The position numbers and the translations under genes were made by a program. The notes under the pieces are model-generated. The model ran no database searches and had not been told where the DNA came from. It worked only from the letters and a program-made list of their open reading frames with translations. Below, in pieces: positions 22,880 to 33,746 of a stretch of 64,000 bases of DNA. The stretch is from positions 1,240,001 through 1,304,000 of the forward strand of contig JAUJYN010000034.1 in assembly GCA_030737835.1 (NCBI GenBank), given 5' to 3'. The stretch's first letter is position 1. Each line of letters begins with the position of its first letter. This DNA is from Acorus gramineus. Taxonomy: Eukaryota; Streptophyta; Magnoliopsida; Acorales; Acoraceae.

Positions 22880-24329
22880 TGATTGATTATTAAAGTTGTT
22901 ATTAATTACCGCAAGTGCACGGATCATTACAGAAGTATAGATCTAGCAAATACGGGTCGATCCCACAGAGAATTGTTCAAATTAAATTATTAATTGATTT
23001 ACCTAATCGAATTAGACAGGAAGATTGATGAAGGTTTATTTTTTTATTTTTATTTTTTTAAAAAAATGGATATTAATATAAAAAGATAACTAGGGTTTTA
23101 GAATCCACCATGCAATACCAATTTAGGGGTTATATTCAAATGTGAAACTCCACCATATAACTCAATCAATATTGACGTTAGTCAAATACCAATCGGAAAT
23201 TAAATATTTAAAATCATATTAATTATTTCATAAAATGATCTATCTCCCTTCCCTTTATAAAATCTACCAACTCAATATTCAACTTGTTAAGAAGAGCATA
23301 AAATATCAGAGAACCTAATCAAAGCATATTTTATCAAATCAAATACAAGAGATTTTTGAAGAAGGTAATAAGAAATTCACATGAAAGGTTTCAAAAGAGA
23401 ATTGAAGGAGAGATTGATATTCAATAAAGCAAACAATATGGAGAATTCAGATCTAAATATAAAATCCTAAACTAGCATTGCATGGTTTCATCTTCAACCC
23501 TAGTTGAAGATTTAGCTACTAGAAAACATGATCAAACTAAATAAAAAATAAAAATAAAAGACATCATATTATTGAAAAATTCTTGAAAATAAAAATACTA
23601 AAGTAATATTAAAATTCAGATCTAAATATATACAAACATCCAAAGATATGAGATGAAAAGAAAAACAAAAACAAAGCAAAACTCTTGAATCTTTCTTCTC
23701 CTTCGGTTGTCCCTTTGCCTCCTTCCTTGATTCCTTTTCTTGGCTTCATATGTGTTCCTTTTATAGCCTCCAGCCTTGAATCTTGACCATTGATTTGCAA
23801 TGAATTGGATGGTTAAGATTGACCATCAACCTTCCTCATATGAATATTTGACAATTTTAGCAGGTAAAATTTTTCATTCCTGTCATTAATTTTCTGCAGA
23901 ATCTTCGGATGAATTTTTGACCCCTAATAAGGTGGAATTGCAAAATATTCATGAAACATTGATTTGTAGATCTTGAAAATATATTTTCAACGCCATATTT
24001 TGGGCCAAAATACGATATTTGAGGCAAAAGTTATGGTCAAAATAGTGGGACGGTTTTAACATTGATTTGAAGAATATTTGATTGGATTTTGATTTTTGAT
24101 TCTCTCTTCACCAAATCTTTATCTAGCATAATTTTGGATCTTCAAGAATCCTCTTGATTCTCCTTCATATCTTTAAATGCTTTATAGAATATTTTGCATT
24201 GATAATCATCATTTATCTCAATTACCTGCAATAACAAATAAATTCTGAATATTAGTCATTATTACACATAAAATTAGGAAATAGAAAACTAAATTAAGGG
24301 GATTAAATGTGCAAATAATACGCTTATCA
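22880..24329 (-). repeat. 5' LTR of Ath-1 (shared central LTR of the tandem)
   Basis: 1450 bp, ends TGATTGATTATT and CGCTTATCA. It serves the gag-bearing unit on its left as 5' LTR and the truncated unit on its right as 3' LTR. Confidence 0.9.
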
Positions 24330-25852
24330 AATACCCCCAAACCTAGATTTTGCTAGTCCTCTAGCAACTAAAGTGATTAAAAACAAGGATAAGGCCACTT
24401 TCGCAGGCTCTCACGGTTGCATTTAGCGTATGCAACAAGCCCTTAAACCCCTAGGTCACCCCTAGTGGACGAGTTTGACTCGTGAGGGTTTGCAGCGAAT
24501 CTACCCACAAAATTTTTTTTTTTTTTTTTCTGCCATAATCCCATGATAGTATCAAAGAGCTCAAGATATTAAATTCTTTTCAGAAAAGTACTTAATGTAA
24601 TGACATGGTGTGCTCGTGAAAATCTGGACAACACTCAAGAGATTCAGACTCCTAAGTAGGAATTTTCCTTCTAATTGCTGTCGAATGGTTGGTTCTCCCT
24701 TAGACACTGAGTCAAAACCAGAATAGTCTACTAAGCCAGTAAGAGATTTGGATGTTCACTTTATTACCTCATGGGCTTTATATGTGATATTCCAACTTAC
24801 TTACTATCTTTTACAGGGAGGCTTTCACTCTATCACTGTCGAATCGGTCTTTAAACTTCAACATAATGATTGCTAATCTCTTTGTTCAAAGCACCTTAGA
24901 TATTATCTCATTGAATTTTTTTTTTCTTCTTCTTCTTCTTCTTCTTTTTTCTTTTTTTTTTTTTTGAAAAAGTATTCAATCAATTTTTATTTATTTTTTT
25001 TAAGACCTAATGATAAGTAGCCCTTTTCCACTGTACTTGTGATTCAATGGTTGCTTTTCAATTGATGTAAACCCTAACTCCTTATCAAGCAAACCAATGA
25101 ACTAGACTTTTAGGTTCAACAGGTTTTAGAAAGTTCTTAACATTCTAGGCAATTATTAAGTCGACTCCACAAATTCATCTTAACTCAAAAATGCATCCAG
25201 ATGTGTAGTGACTTTTCCAATATCAAGCACTTAAGACCTACTAAAATAGAAATTAACATAAGAGTTCATGCTACCATCATAGGGATATAGGCATTTTTTT
25301 TTTTTTTTTTGAATACTCTATCATAACTGAGAATGATGAATCACATGATAAATTCAAAATGTTAAAAACCCCCCCAAACCTAATCCACACATTCTCCTCA
25401 ATGTTCATATGTTTGGACACGTGAAATATCAAGAAAGGAGAATAAAAAAGGAAGAATTTTACCATATCAAGTGATCACCATTGAACTGCTGCTATACGAT
25501 GGCATCAAAACAATTTTGTTAGTTCAACATACTTCAAAATAAAGACTACATCCAATGACTCGATGATAGTGGATGCAAACAAACATAAAATCTAGACTAA
25601 AAATGAAAAATTACCCTAACACTCCAAAACCTAGTTTACAGCATGAACAAGGAAATGATGATTCGGGAGGAAAGGCAATACAGAAAAATATAGTACAAAA
25701 CAATTATCAAGAGAGCTTAATTTTGATAGATGGAATCATGGAGGTGAATGACCTCTATTTTCCCCAGCGGTAACTCCAAAAATGGTTTAAGTTCTAGCTT
25801 GGGAGGCTCATCAATGGAAGGAAGGGGTGGAGACAGAAGGAAGGGGTGGTTT
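24330..25852 (-). mobile_element. truncated second unit of the Ath-1 tandem
   Basis: Repeats the 3' non-coding region and the last 130 or so bases of the gag frame (25717-25845) of the first unit. It stops near 25852, where Chr-A LTR sequence (AAGTCCGAGTG) resumes. A second polypurine-like tract follows the LTR at 24330, as in the first unit. Confidence 0.82.
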
Positions 25853-26582
25853 AAGTCCGAGTGCCCCAGCGCTCCCCTGCGCGCAGACGCGCGCGCACGC
25901 GCGCGGATGGCCCGACGCGCGCACCCAAACCTCCCCACCCCCTCCTCAGCCCACACACCCACCCTAAACCCTATGCATGGCATACATGAACACCCTAAGA
26001 GCCTTTATCAAACATTTAAACAAGGATAAGGGAGGAGGAGGGCTTACCAAAGGAGGGGGAAGAAAAGGGGAGGAAATCGGGTGCCCTTGGCGCACCAAAC
26101 CACCTCAACCGCCACCACCAACACCACCACCTTCTCAGCCACTCCTCAAGCCTTTAATGGCTGAAATCAGGGGTTCGGGGGGGGGGGGGGGGAAGGCATG
26201 AGAGGGAGCTAGAGAGATAAGAATCAAAGCACAACAACAACACCCAAAGCTTGCACACACATACCTTTCTCTTTTCCTTTTAATGTTTCTTCTTCTCCTT
26301 CTTGTTCTTCTTTTATTTAACACAAAAAAAAAAACAAAGAAAACCAGGGAGTGAAGGAGAGAGTGAGAGGGAGAGGATGTGAAGGGGACGCCCACCTATA
26401 GTGTACACACTCACACACACATTCTTCATTAAATGTGGTTGGGGGATTGACTTTGAGTCAACCCAACCAAACTAGCAAACAAAAACCCTTGACTAGTCAA
26501 AGGTCATCTTTGACTAGTCAAGGTCTTCGTTGACCCGGTCAAAGTCACCCTTTGATAATCCAAAATCTGTCAAAACCCGGAT
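25853..26582 (-). repeat. 5' LTR of Chr-A, second part
   Basis: Follows the Chr-A LTR from its GC-rich block through the exon-A region (about 26040-26170) to the U3 part at AAAACCCGGAT. A run of about 16 G (26177-26192) lies within. The GC-rich block here is reduced to about 25860-25930. It stops at the S1 insertion. Confidence 0.85.
26578..26582. repeat. left target-site duplication of S1 (CGGAT)
   Basis: CGGAT precedes TGTTATATATG at 26583 and recurs at 29121-29125 directly after the LTR end. Confidence 0.9.
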
Positions 26583-27170
26583 TGTTATATATGTGTCACT
26601 TTTAGCCTTCTGGTCACCTTTGGAACATTCTGGCAGTTTTTCAACTTTTTTCTTTTTTCGATCGGAACCGCTAAAATTTTAGACTTTTAGCTATCATCAT
26701 AAGCTTGAGAACTCCGATTGAAAATCTAACTGCACATTATGTGTCCTGGTGCCATTTCAAACCACTCACAAAAATTTCATCGAATTCCGGTAACGTTCAG
26801 AATTTGGCAGTTCTGAATCGTATCCAGGTTTTGACCAAGTGGGAATGTCAAGGGGGGGACTTGACCAAGTCAAAGATGACTTTGACCATGTCAAGTTTTA
26901 CCATTGACTTGGTCAAATGGTTTTGTTTGTTTGTGTGGTTGGGTTGACTCAAAGTCAAACACCAAAAGTGCCTTAAGTCTGTGTGTGTGTGTGAGTGTGT
27001 GTGTGTAAGTGTGTGTGTGCCCTAAAGTGGGCGTCCCCCTTCTTCTTTCCTCTTCTCTTCTTCTCTCACACACACAAAATAAAAAAATCCATCTCTCCTT
27101 TCCCTTTATTTGCTCCATTAGAGGTAGGAGGAGGAGATGAAATAGAAGGCCATTAAAGGGAAAAAGAAAG

Positions 27171-27263
27171 GTAGGGTTTGGATCTACATCTCCATGGTTT
27201 TTGTTTTGCTTTCACCTTTGTTTACCTCCCTCTCATGGCTTCCCTTTTCCCCCTTGTTTTCAG
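27171..27263 (+). other. candidate intron 1 of S1
   Basis: AAAG before GTAGGG, and CTTGTTTTCAG at the end, 93 nt. The matching segments are 8990-9086 in Chr-A (97 nt, minus) and 44156-44233 in LTR R (78 nt). This is the usual size of a short plant intron. Confidence 0.4.
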
Positions 27264-27351
27264 CTATTTTAGGGCTGAGAGTGGTCTTGGTGGTGGTGAT
27301 TTGGTGCGCAAAGGGCACCCGAGTTCCTCCCTTTGCTCTTCCTCTCTTTGG

Positions 27352-27867
27352 GTAGGTCCTTCTCCTCCCTATGCTTGTTTAGATGTTTGATTAGGGTATA
27401 TAAATGGTTATGCATGCTATGCATGGGTGTTAGGGGGTGTGGGAGGGCTGAGGAGGGGGTGGAAGGGGCTCGGGCGCGCGTGCGGAGTCATCCGCGGGCG
27501 TGCGCGCGCAGGCAGGCGCTGGCGCGCGCAGACGGGTGCGCTGGCGGGCGCGCAGTGCGCGCGGGTACGCGCTGGTTGGGCGCGCGCGCGGCAGCGCGTC
27601 TGGGCGCGCAGGCAAAGGCGCGGCAGTGCGCCAGGGGCGCAGGGGTGTGTGCGGGCGTGCGCTTTCGTGCGCGCGCGCGTGGGGGACCATGCATATGGCT
27701 GCCCGAGGGTTCGGGAGGGTGTCGGGGCACTCGGACTCGCGTGCGTATGCGCGTGCTCGCGTGCGTGCGGGCCCGTATGCATGCTTGTCCGAGTGTTGGG
27801 TATTTCTAGTAAATTTTCTTATGTAATTGTTTAGTTTACTCACCGTATTGAATGCCCTGTCTTGCAG
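27352..27867 (+). other. candidate intron 2 of S1, containing the GC-rich block
   Basis: Donor GTAGGT after CTTTGG, acceptor CTTGCAG at 27867, 516 nt. A possible branch site TACTCAC lies about 25 nt before the acceptor. The GC-rich block (27468-27790) is wholly inside. Confidence 0.4.
27468..27790 (+). repeat. GC-rich alternating block of S1
   Basis: GCGCGCGT and GTGCGGGC runs ending in GCATGCTTGTCCGAGT. Overlapping frames of up to 185 codons on both strands carry no domain. Confidence 0.8.
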
Positions 27868-27903
27868 ATCTTGACGGACGGTCACGCGACAACCCGGGTT
27901 TTG
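27868..27903 (+). other. candidate micro-exon in S1
   Basis: 36 nt between CTTGCAG and GTGAGTGGG. This is the clearest copy of the module. The next acceptor-like site, TTTTTCTCCAG, ends at 28730. Confidence 0.5.
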
Positions 27904-29120
27904 GTGAGTGGGACAATCCAACTCAGTAGGGAGACGTTCGATGCACGTAGGCATGCATTGCTCTCCCCTGGGGCACCATAATAGCATATTAACTAGTAAT
28001 CAAATGTAAAACTATGCATGCATGATTAATATGATGTATCCATGCCACCTTAGACTTTGTATGCTAGGGATATGCACCCCTTATATCATGTATAGAGGCC
28101 TATGCATGCCTAGACACCATGCCCCGAACTATGTATGTTTCCCATCTAGTTTAATCTAATTAAATAAAAATGAGAGCATACAGTTACAAGCATGCCTTAG
28201 AGAATGTTATAACCTTGTTGTTATAATATATGTTTGCCCGCATCTTAGTTATGCGCCATGGAGAAATTCTTGGGAATTCATGACATTATTAGCATTACAA
28301 ATCGGTGTTGACGGATCCAAGAGGATCGTATCCGTGTGAGTAAGTTGTCTTCTCCTTTTGGTTGGATCCGATGTAGGGACTCCCCGGCGTTGGCTGGCCT
28401 GACAGAGGGCTCCCGTCCGTAGGTACCTCCGATGCGTCGGACTGTACTGATAGTGGGAGTATACCAGGTGGAGGCTACGAGGGTGGGAGAGGCTACCAGG
28501 TGGACCAGGGGTGGAGAGCGGTCTAGTATGCCCCAAGAGGCCCATGTCACCCCCCGGAAAGGGTGAGGGTGAGGGGGGGGGGGTGGGTTGGCGATGAAAT
28601 GACCCACTAGAATGTGTAGTTGCTCCCGTGTTAGGGGCTATAAATTATATAAGGTTAATATGAATTGTGATGCATGGGTTGTGCTATTCACTGAGCGTGT
28701 GGCTCACCCCTCGCATATATTTTTCTCCAGTTATATCTGAGTCGGATCTGAAGGAGGAGCTCCCCGAGGCACATCAGTAGTAGCGGAGCAGCGTCACGTT
28801 CTGCGAGTGAGAGGCCATCAGCATCCCCTTCTTGATTGTATGTATTGTATTCCGTGCTTGGGCACATACTTGTATTTGGATGTCATTGTGTATATTGGCT
28901 CTCACAGGACAGTTGATTATGTATCGGGTCTGTAATATGTCTTTGAATTACAGACTCAGTCGTTTAAGCTTCCGCTATTTGTATATATTATGTCAGCTAC
29001 CTTATTGTCTGTGTTGTCATTTCGATGTTGTTTAGAGTATTTTATTGATCTCCTGTATAGACTACTGATATTATATATATATTTGCCACGTATCGGGGAC
29101 GGCCGCCCTGGGGCGTGACA

Positions 29121-29367
29121 CGGATACGATTTGGAACTGAAAAATTTTCTGAAACGTATCCAGAACTCGATGAAATTTTTATGAGTAACAGAAAATGGCA
29201 CCAGGACTCATAATATGCAGTTAGATTTTCAATCGAAGTACTCGAACTCACGCAGATATCTAAAAGTCTAAAATTTTAGCGGCTCTGATTGAAAAACGAA
29301 AAATTGGAAAATGGCCAGAAATGACCCAAATGTGACCAAGAGGCTAAAAAGTGACATATATATAACA
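29121..29367 (-). repeat. 5' LTR of Chr-A, last part
   Basis: Begins with the duplicated CGGAT, continues the U3-like region (matches 9405-9650) and ends ATATATAACA at 29367, followed by AGATG (29368-29372), the right target duplication of Chr-A. Confidence 0.9.
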
Positions 29368-29846
29368 AGATGAACCTTCACCAACAGATCTAGAAACTTT
29401 ATCTTTCATAGAGAAAATAGTTTCATAATAAACAATATCTTCAGGTCTAGTTTCAAAAACAATATTCACACAAAAATAATAAATTTCATATTTAATAATC
29501 AGAAATCTATTGCCATGATTGTTATCAAAATATCCAAGAAAAATGCAATCTACAATTTTAGGACTCAATTTTCTTTTCTTCAACTAATGAAATCTAACTT
29601 TATCTAAACACCCCCAAACTTTTAAATATTTCAAAACGGGTATCCTTTTAAACCAAAGCTAATAAGAGGTTCTTTCAACATGCTTAAAAGAAATTTTGTT
29701 CAAAACAGAATTTGCAATTAAAAGAGCTTCCTCCACAGTCTATCAATAACATCAGATTCATGAAGCACATAATTAACCATATCAATCAAAGTTCTGATTT
29801 TTCCTCTCAACCACCACATTTGATTGAGATGAGTAAGGGGCATAAA
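29368..29846 (-). mobile_element. Ty1/copia fragment, integrase part
   Basis: Minus-strand copia pol. LSPKIVDCIFLGYFDNNHGN with the following RFLIIKYE (about 29480-29570) is the copia integrase C-terminal region. Upstream sequence (29590-29840) reads integrase-core-like pieces such as ERKNRTLIDMVN. It continues into the RT part at 6256-6989 when Chr-A is left out. It is cut at 29847 by the Chr-B LTR. Broken. Confidence 0.82.
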
Positions 29847-31269
29847 TGTCACGCCCCAGGGCGGCCGTCCCCGGGTCGCGGCAAGTGTATACAAGATATC
29901 AGCAGTCTAAACAGGGAATCAATAAATCACTCTAACAACAACTGAAACGACAACAACACAGATGAAAGCAAGGCTGACATAATATATACACAGATGCGGA
30001 AGCTAAAAGACCGCTCGCCTCGCCGTGCACCCCGCGCGCACCACCGCTCGCCTCGCCTCACCGCGCGCACACCCCGCGCCTGCGCCTCTGCCCATCGCTC
30101 CGCGCGCATGCTCCTGCACGGTGCTCAGCGCCCAGCGCCCAGCGCCCAACACCCTCGCCCAGCACACCCAACGCCAAACACAGCCAGCACGCACAGCGCC
30201 CAGCACGCCCAGCACGCCCAGTGCCCAACACACCCGCACCTGCGCCACCCGAGCGCACGCCCGCGTGCACGTCCGTGCCCACGCACGCGCGCGCCCTGCC
30301 ACTGCACGCCTGCTGCGCCTGCCTGCTTAGCTGCCTGTGCTGCCTGCTGCCCGAGACAACCAACCTCCCTGCCCGAGCTCCTCTACCACCAACCACCGGC
30401 CACCAATGGCCTCCGACCGCCCCCAACCACCACCGACAGCCACCAGCCACCCTCCACACTCAACCACACCCTCCTAACATGCATCTAAACATGAAAAAGA
30501 GGGAAAGAAAGCTTACCCAAGGAACGGAGAGGAAAGGAAGGGAATCGGAGGATCTTCGTGCACCGAAACACCTCCCAACGGATCTCCACCACCAAGACCT
30601 CCTCCTACCTCAAATGGGGCTGAAAACAGGGGAGAATAGAGGGGGTTAGAGGGGGCCAATCTTGTCGGAACTCGAATCCGAGAACACCGGGTGATTGATC
30701 GGGACCGGATCTAACCTTTCTATGTTTTGAGTTTTGAGTTCCAAGAACCCTAGGTGGCTCAAAAGCAAGAAAAGGAGAGAGGGGGAGAGAGAAAATGTGT
30801 TGGAGAAGATAATGAATAGTGGTGGGCAACCTTTTTAGATTCACTTAAATAGTCAAACCAACTTTAATTAGGGTTAAGCTAGGTTTAAGTGAGGATTAAA
30901 GGCTTTAAGGGGGATTTGACTTGGGTCAACCCAACCACACAAAAAAACAAAAAGGGTTGACCAAGTCATGGGCCCACTTTGACAAAGTCAACTCTCTCAA
31001 TGACTTCTCGCTCGATCAAAACCCGGATACGCCCCGGAACTGCGAAATTTCAGAAACGTCACCGGAATTCGATGAAATTTTCATGAGTGGCTTAAAATGG
31101 CACCAGGACACATAATATGCAGTTAGATTTTCAATCGGAGTCCTCTAGCTCAGGACGATAGCTAACAGTCCAAAATTTTAGCGGTTCCGATCGAAAAACG
31201 AAAAAAACTCAAAAACTGCTAAAATGCTCTAATGATTACCAGTAGGCAAAAAGTGACACATATATAACA
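29847..31269 (-). repeat. 3' LTR of Chr-B (short form)
   Basis: Starts TGTCACGCCCCAGGGCGGCC and ends TATATAACA. The polypurine tract (31270-31285; minus strand CTTAAGGGGGGGAGAA) abuts it. It retains the terminus, part of the GC-rich block (30005-30350), the exon-A region (about 30520-30620) and the U3-like box (31030-31200). Confidence 0.87.
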
Positions 31270-31317
31270 TTCTCCCCCCCTTAAGAAATTTTGTCCTCAA
31301 AATAAATACAAGAACAT

Positions 31318-33745
31318 CTAAGAAGGGAAAAGATGCGGATACGCGTCACGCATGGCGTCCTCGAGCTCCCAAGTGGCCTCGGCACCGGAACGGTGCTGCC
31401 ATCGCACCTTGACCAGCTGGACGGTCTTGGTGCGGAGCCTCTTCTCGCGGCGGTCCAGGATCTCAATCGGCTGCTCAACGAAAGACAAGTCCGGCTCGAA
31501 GACGAGCGGCTCGAACGGGATGACGTGAGTAGGATCGTTGACATATCGCCTCAGCTGCGAGACATGGAAGACGTCATGAGCCTGAGCCAACTGTAGGGGC
31601 AGAGCTATGCGATAGGCCACTTCCCCAACTCGCTCGAGGATGAGGAACGGCCCAATGAAACGCGGACTCAGCTTGCCCTGCACACCCAAACAGAAGATGC
31701 CCTTCACCGGGGACACCTTCAAGAAGACATGGTCACCAACCTCGAAAGTGAGCTCACGGCGACGACGGTCGGCGTAGCACTTCTGACGACTCTGAGCGAC
31801 TCGGATACGCTCGCGAATCGTCTTCACCATCTCTGAGGTCTGGTGAACGATCTCTGGTCCCTCCAACTGGCGCTCTCCGACCTCGTCCCAACACAGGGGG
31901 ACCTGCAGCTGCGGCCATAGAGTGCCTCGTAAGGAGCCATCCGGATGCTCGAGTGGTAGCTGTTGTTGTAGGCAAACTCCACCAACGGAAGGTGCCTCTC
32001 CCAACTGCCCCCAAAATCGAGAACACAGGCCCGCAGCATATCCTCAAGAGTCTAGATCGTCCTCTCCGACTGGCCGTCCGTCCGCGGATGAAACGCTGTA
32101 CTGAAATGGAGGTTCGTACCAAGGGCGTGCTGGAGGCTACGCCAGAACCTCGAAGTAAAACGCGCGTCTCGATCAGAAATGATGCTGACTGGAGTGCCAT
32201 GGAGACGGACAATCTCGGAGACAAATAACTGCGCCAGGGTGTCCAGAGAATCGGTGAGTCGGATGGGGAGGAAATGAGCAGACTTCGTCAGCCGGTCGAC
32301 GATCACCCAGATGGCATCGCGACCCGAACGTGACCTCGGCAAACCCGAGACGAAGTCCATGGTGATCTGCTCCCACTTCCACTGAGGGATCTCAATGGAC
32401 TACAGCTTCACCGCAGGGCGCTGATGCTCCGACTTCACCTGCTGGCATACTAGGCATCGGGCAACGAAACGGGCAATACCGTCTTCATCCCGCGCCACCA
32501 GTAGCCGCGACGATGGCCCCTGTACGTCTTCATGCCACCAGGGTGCACGGTGTACCTCGAGCGATGGGCCTCGTCCAGAATCTTCCGCTTCAGCTCTGCG
32601 TCGTCGGGAATGCACACTCGGCCTCTGAATCGCAGGATCCCGTCCGCGCGAATCTGGTAGTCCTGACGCTCGCCCCAGGCGACGCCTTCAGAGAGGACTA
32701 TAAAATGCGGATCCTGAGCCTGTGCCGTGCGGATATCGTCGAGAAGGACTGGCTGCACCACTAGCCTGGCCAAAAAGCCACCAGCAGGAGTCTCTCGAAC
32801 GCTAATCCAGCAAGCGGCCTCCTCCAGAAGCCTCCAACGACGGACAGCCATGTGGGCGGCCATGCCCAAGGGCTGCCTACTGAGCGCATCTGCAACGACA
32901 TTCGCCTTACCCGGATGGTAAGCGATGTCACAATCGTAGTCCGTCAGGAACTCAACCCAACGTCTCTGACGCATGTTGAGCTCCGGCTGGGACTGCAGAT
33001 ATGTCAAGCTCTTATGATCAGTAAAGAGCTCGAACTCCTCTCCATAGAGGTAATGCCTCCACATCTTCAGCGCAAAGATGATCGCTGCCAACTCAAGGTC
33101 GTGGGTGGGGTAATTCTGCTCATGGGGCTTCAACTGACGAGACGCGTAAGCCACAACCTTACCGTGCTGCATCAGGACGCAACCCACACCCAACTGCGAT
33201 GCATCTGTGTAAACTACGAACCCACCACTCCCAGATGGAAGGGTAAGAACTGGCGCTGAGGTGAGCCTTCGCTTCAGCTCCTGGAAGCTCTCCTCGCAAG
33301 CAAGGGACCACTCGAACCGAACATCCTTCCGAGTGAGGCGGGTAAGAGGAACGGCTATCTTCGAGAAACCCTCGACAAACCTCCTGTAATAACCCGCCAA
33401 GCCCAAGAAGCTCCAAATCTCTGTGGGGTTCGACGGTCGACGCCAATTCGACACGGCGAGCGTCTTCTCCGGGTCCACAGATATGCCCTCACCGGAAATC
33501 ACATGGCCCAGAAAGGCCATACGCTCCAACCAGAACTCGCACTTGCTGAACTTGGCGAACAACTGATGTCTGGCCAAAGTCTCCAAGACAGTGCGAAGAT
33601 GGTGAGCGTGCTCCTCAAGACTCCTCGAGTACACCAATATGTCATCGATGAATACTACCACAAAGGATTCGAGGAAGGGCCAAAACACCCGGTTCATCAG
33701 ATCCATGAAGGCCGTCGACGCGTTCGTCAACCCGAATGGCAGTAC
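31318..33745 (-). pseudogene. pol: Chr-B reverse transcriptase, RNase H, integrase and chromodomain region
   Basis: Minus strand. RT is shown by [11 protein letters not shown] (about 33624-33655) and [19 protein letters not shown]. RNase H is shown by [18 protein letters not shown] and [13 protein letters not shown]. The integrase zinc region [11 protein letters not shown] is near 32550. The core shows [15 protein letters not shown] and [12 protein letters not shown] (about 32150-32360). The GPF module and chromodomain PIEILDRREKRLRTKTVQ lie at about 31330-31620. It is very similar to Chr-A. Broken in a few places. Confidence 0.86.
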
Positions 33746-33746
33746 T

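Larger units (their letters stand above)
16547..25852 (-). mobile_element. Ath-1, Athila/Tat-type gypsy element in partial tandem
   Basis: Minus-strand element. It comprises a 3' LTR (16547-17986), 3' non-coding part (17987-19358), gag-protease frame (19359-22010), leader (22011-22855), tRNA-Asp primer site (22856-22873) and LTR (22880-24329). After the second LTR the element's own 3' non-coding part and the end of gag appear again (24330-25852). This gives LTR-internal-LTR-partial internal. No RT, RNase H or integrase is present anywhere in it, so it could only move with help from a relative. The two LTRs look nearly identical by eye, so it is young. Gag-protease looks whole. No target duplication was found. 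Confidence 0.88.
26583..29120 (+). mobile_element. S1, plus-strand solo LTR of the chromovirus group
   Basis: 2538 bp, starts TGTTATATATGTGTCAC and ends GGGGCGTGACA, flanked by CGGAT on both sides, with no internal region. It is the reverse orientation of the Chr-A LTR it sits in. Layout: U3-like box (26640-26830), TG-rich microsatellite (about 26980-27020), candidate intron 27171-27263, exon 27264-27351, intron 27352-27867 holding the GC-rich block, exon 27868-27903, intron 27904-28730, then an exon-like tail with CTGAGTCGGATCTGAAGGAG. Solo LTRs arise by recombination between the two LTRs of a full element. Confidence 0.92.
6990..29367 (-). mobile_element. Chr-A, Ty3/gypsy chromovirus (Tekay/Del type), with nested insertions
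   Basis: Minus-strand element with its 3' LTR at 6990-9650, internal region 9651-14545, and a 5' LTR beginning at 14546. The 5' LTR is scattered over 14546-15913, 25853-26582 and 29121-29367 by later insertions. LTR ends are TGTCACG and ATATATAACA on the plus strand. The five-base duplication AGATG flanks the whole 22.4 kb. Gag, protease, RT, RNase H, integrase and a C-terminal chromodomain are recognisable. The frame is broken in a handful of places, so this is a fossil. The LTR parts that can be compared look nearly identical by eye, suggesting a recent insertion. Confidence 0.9.
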
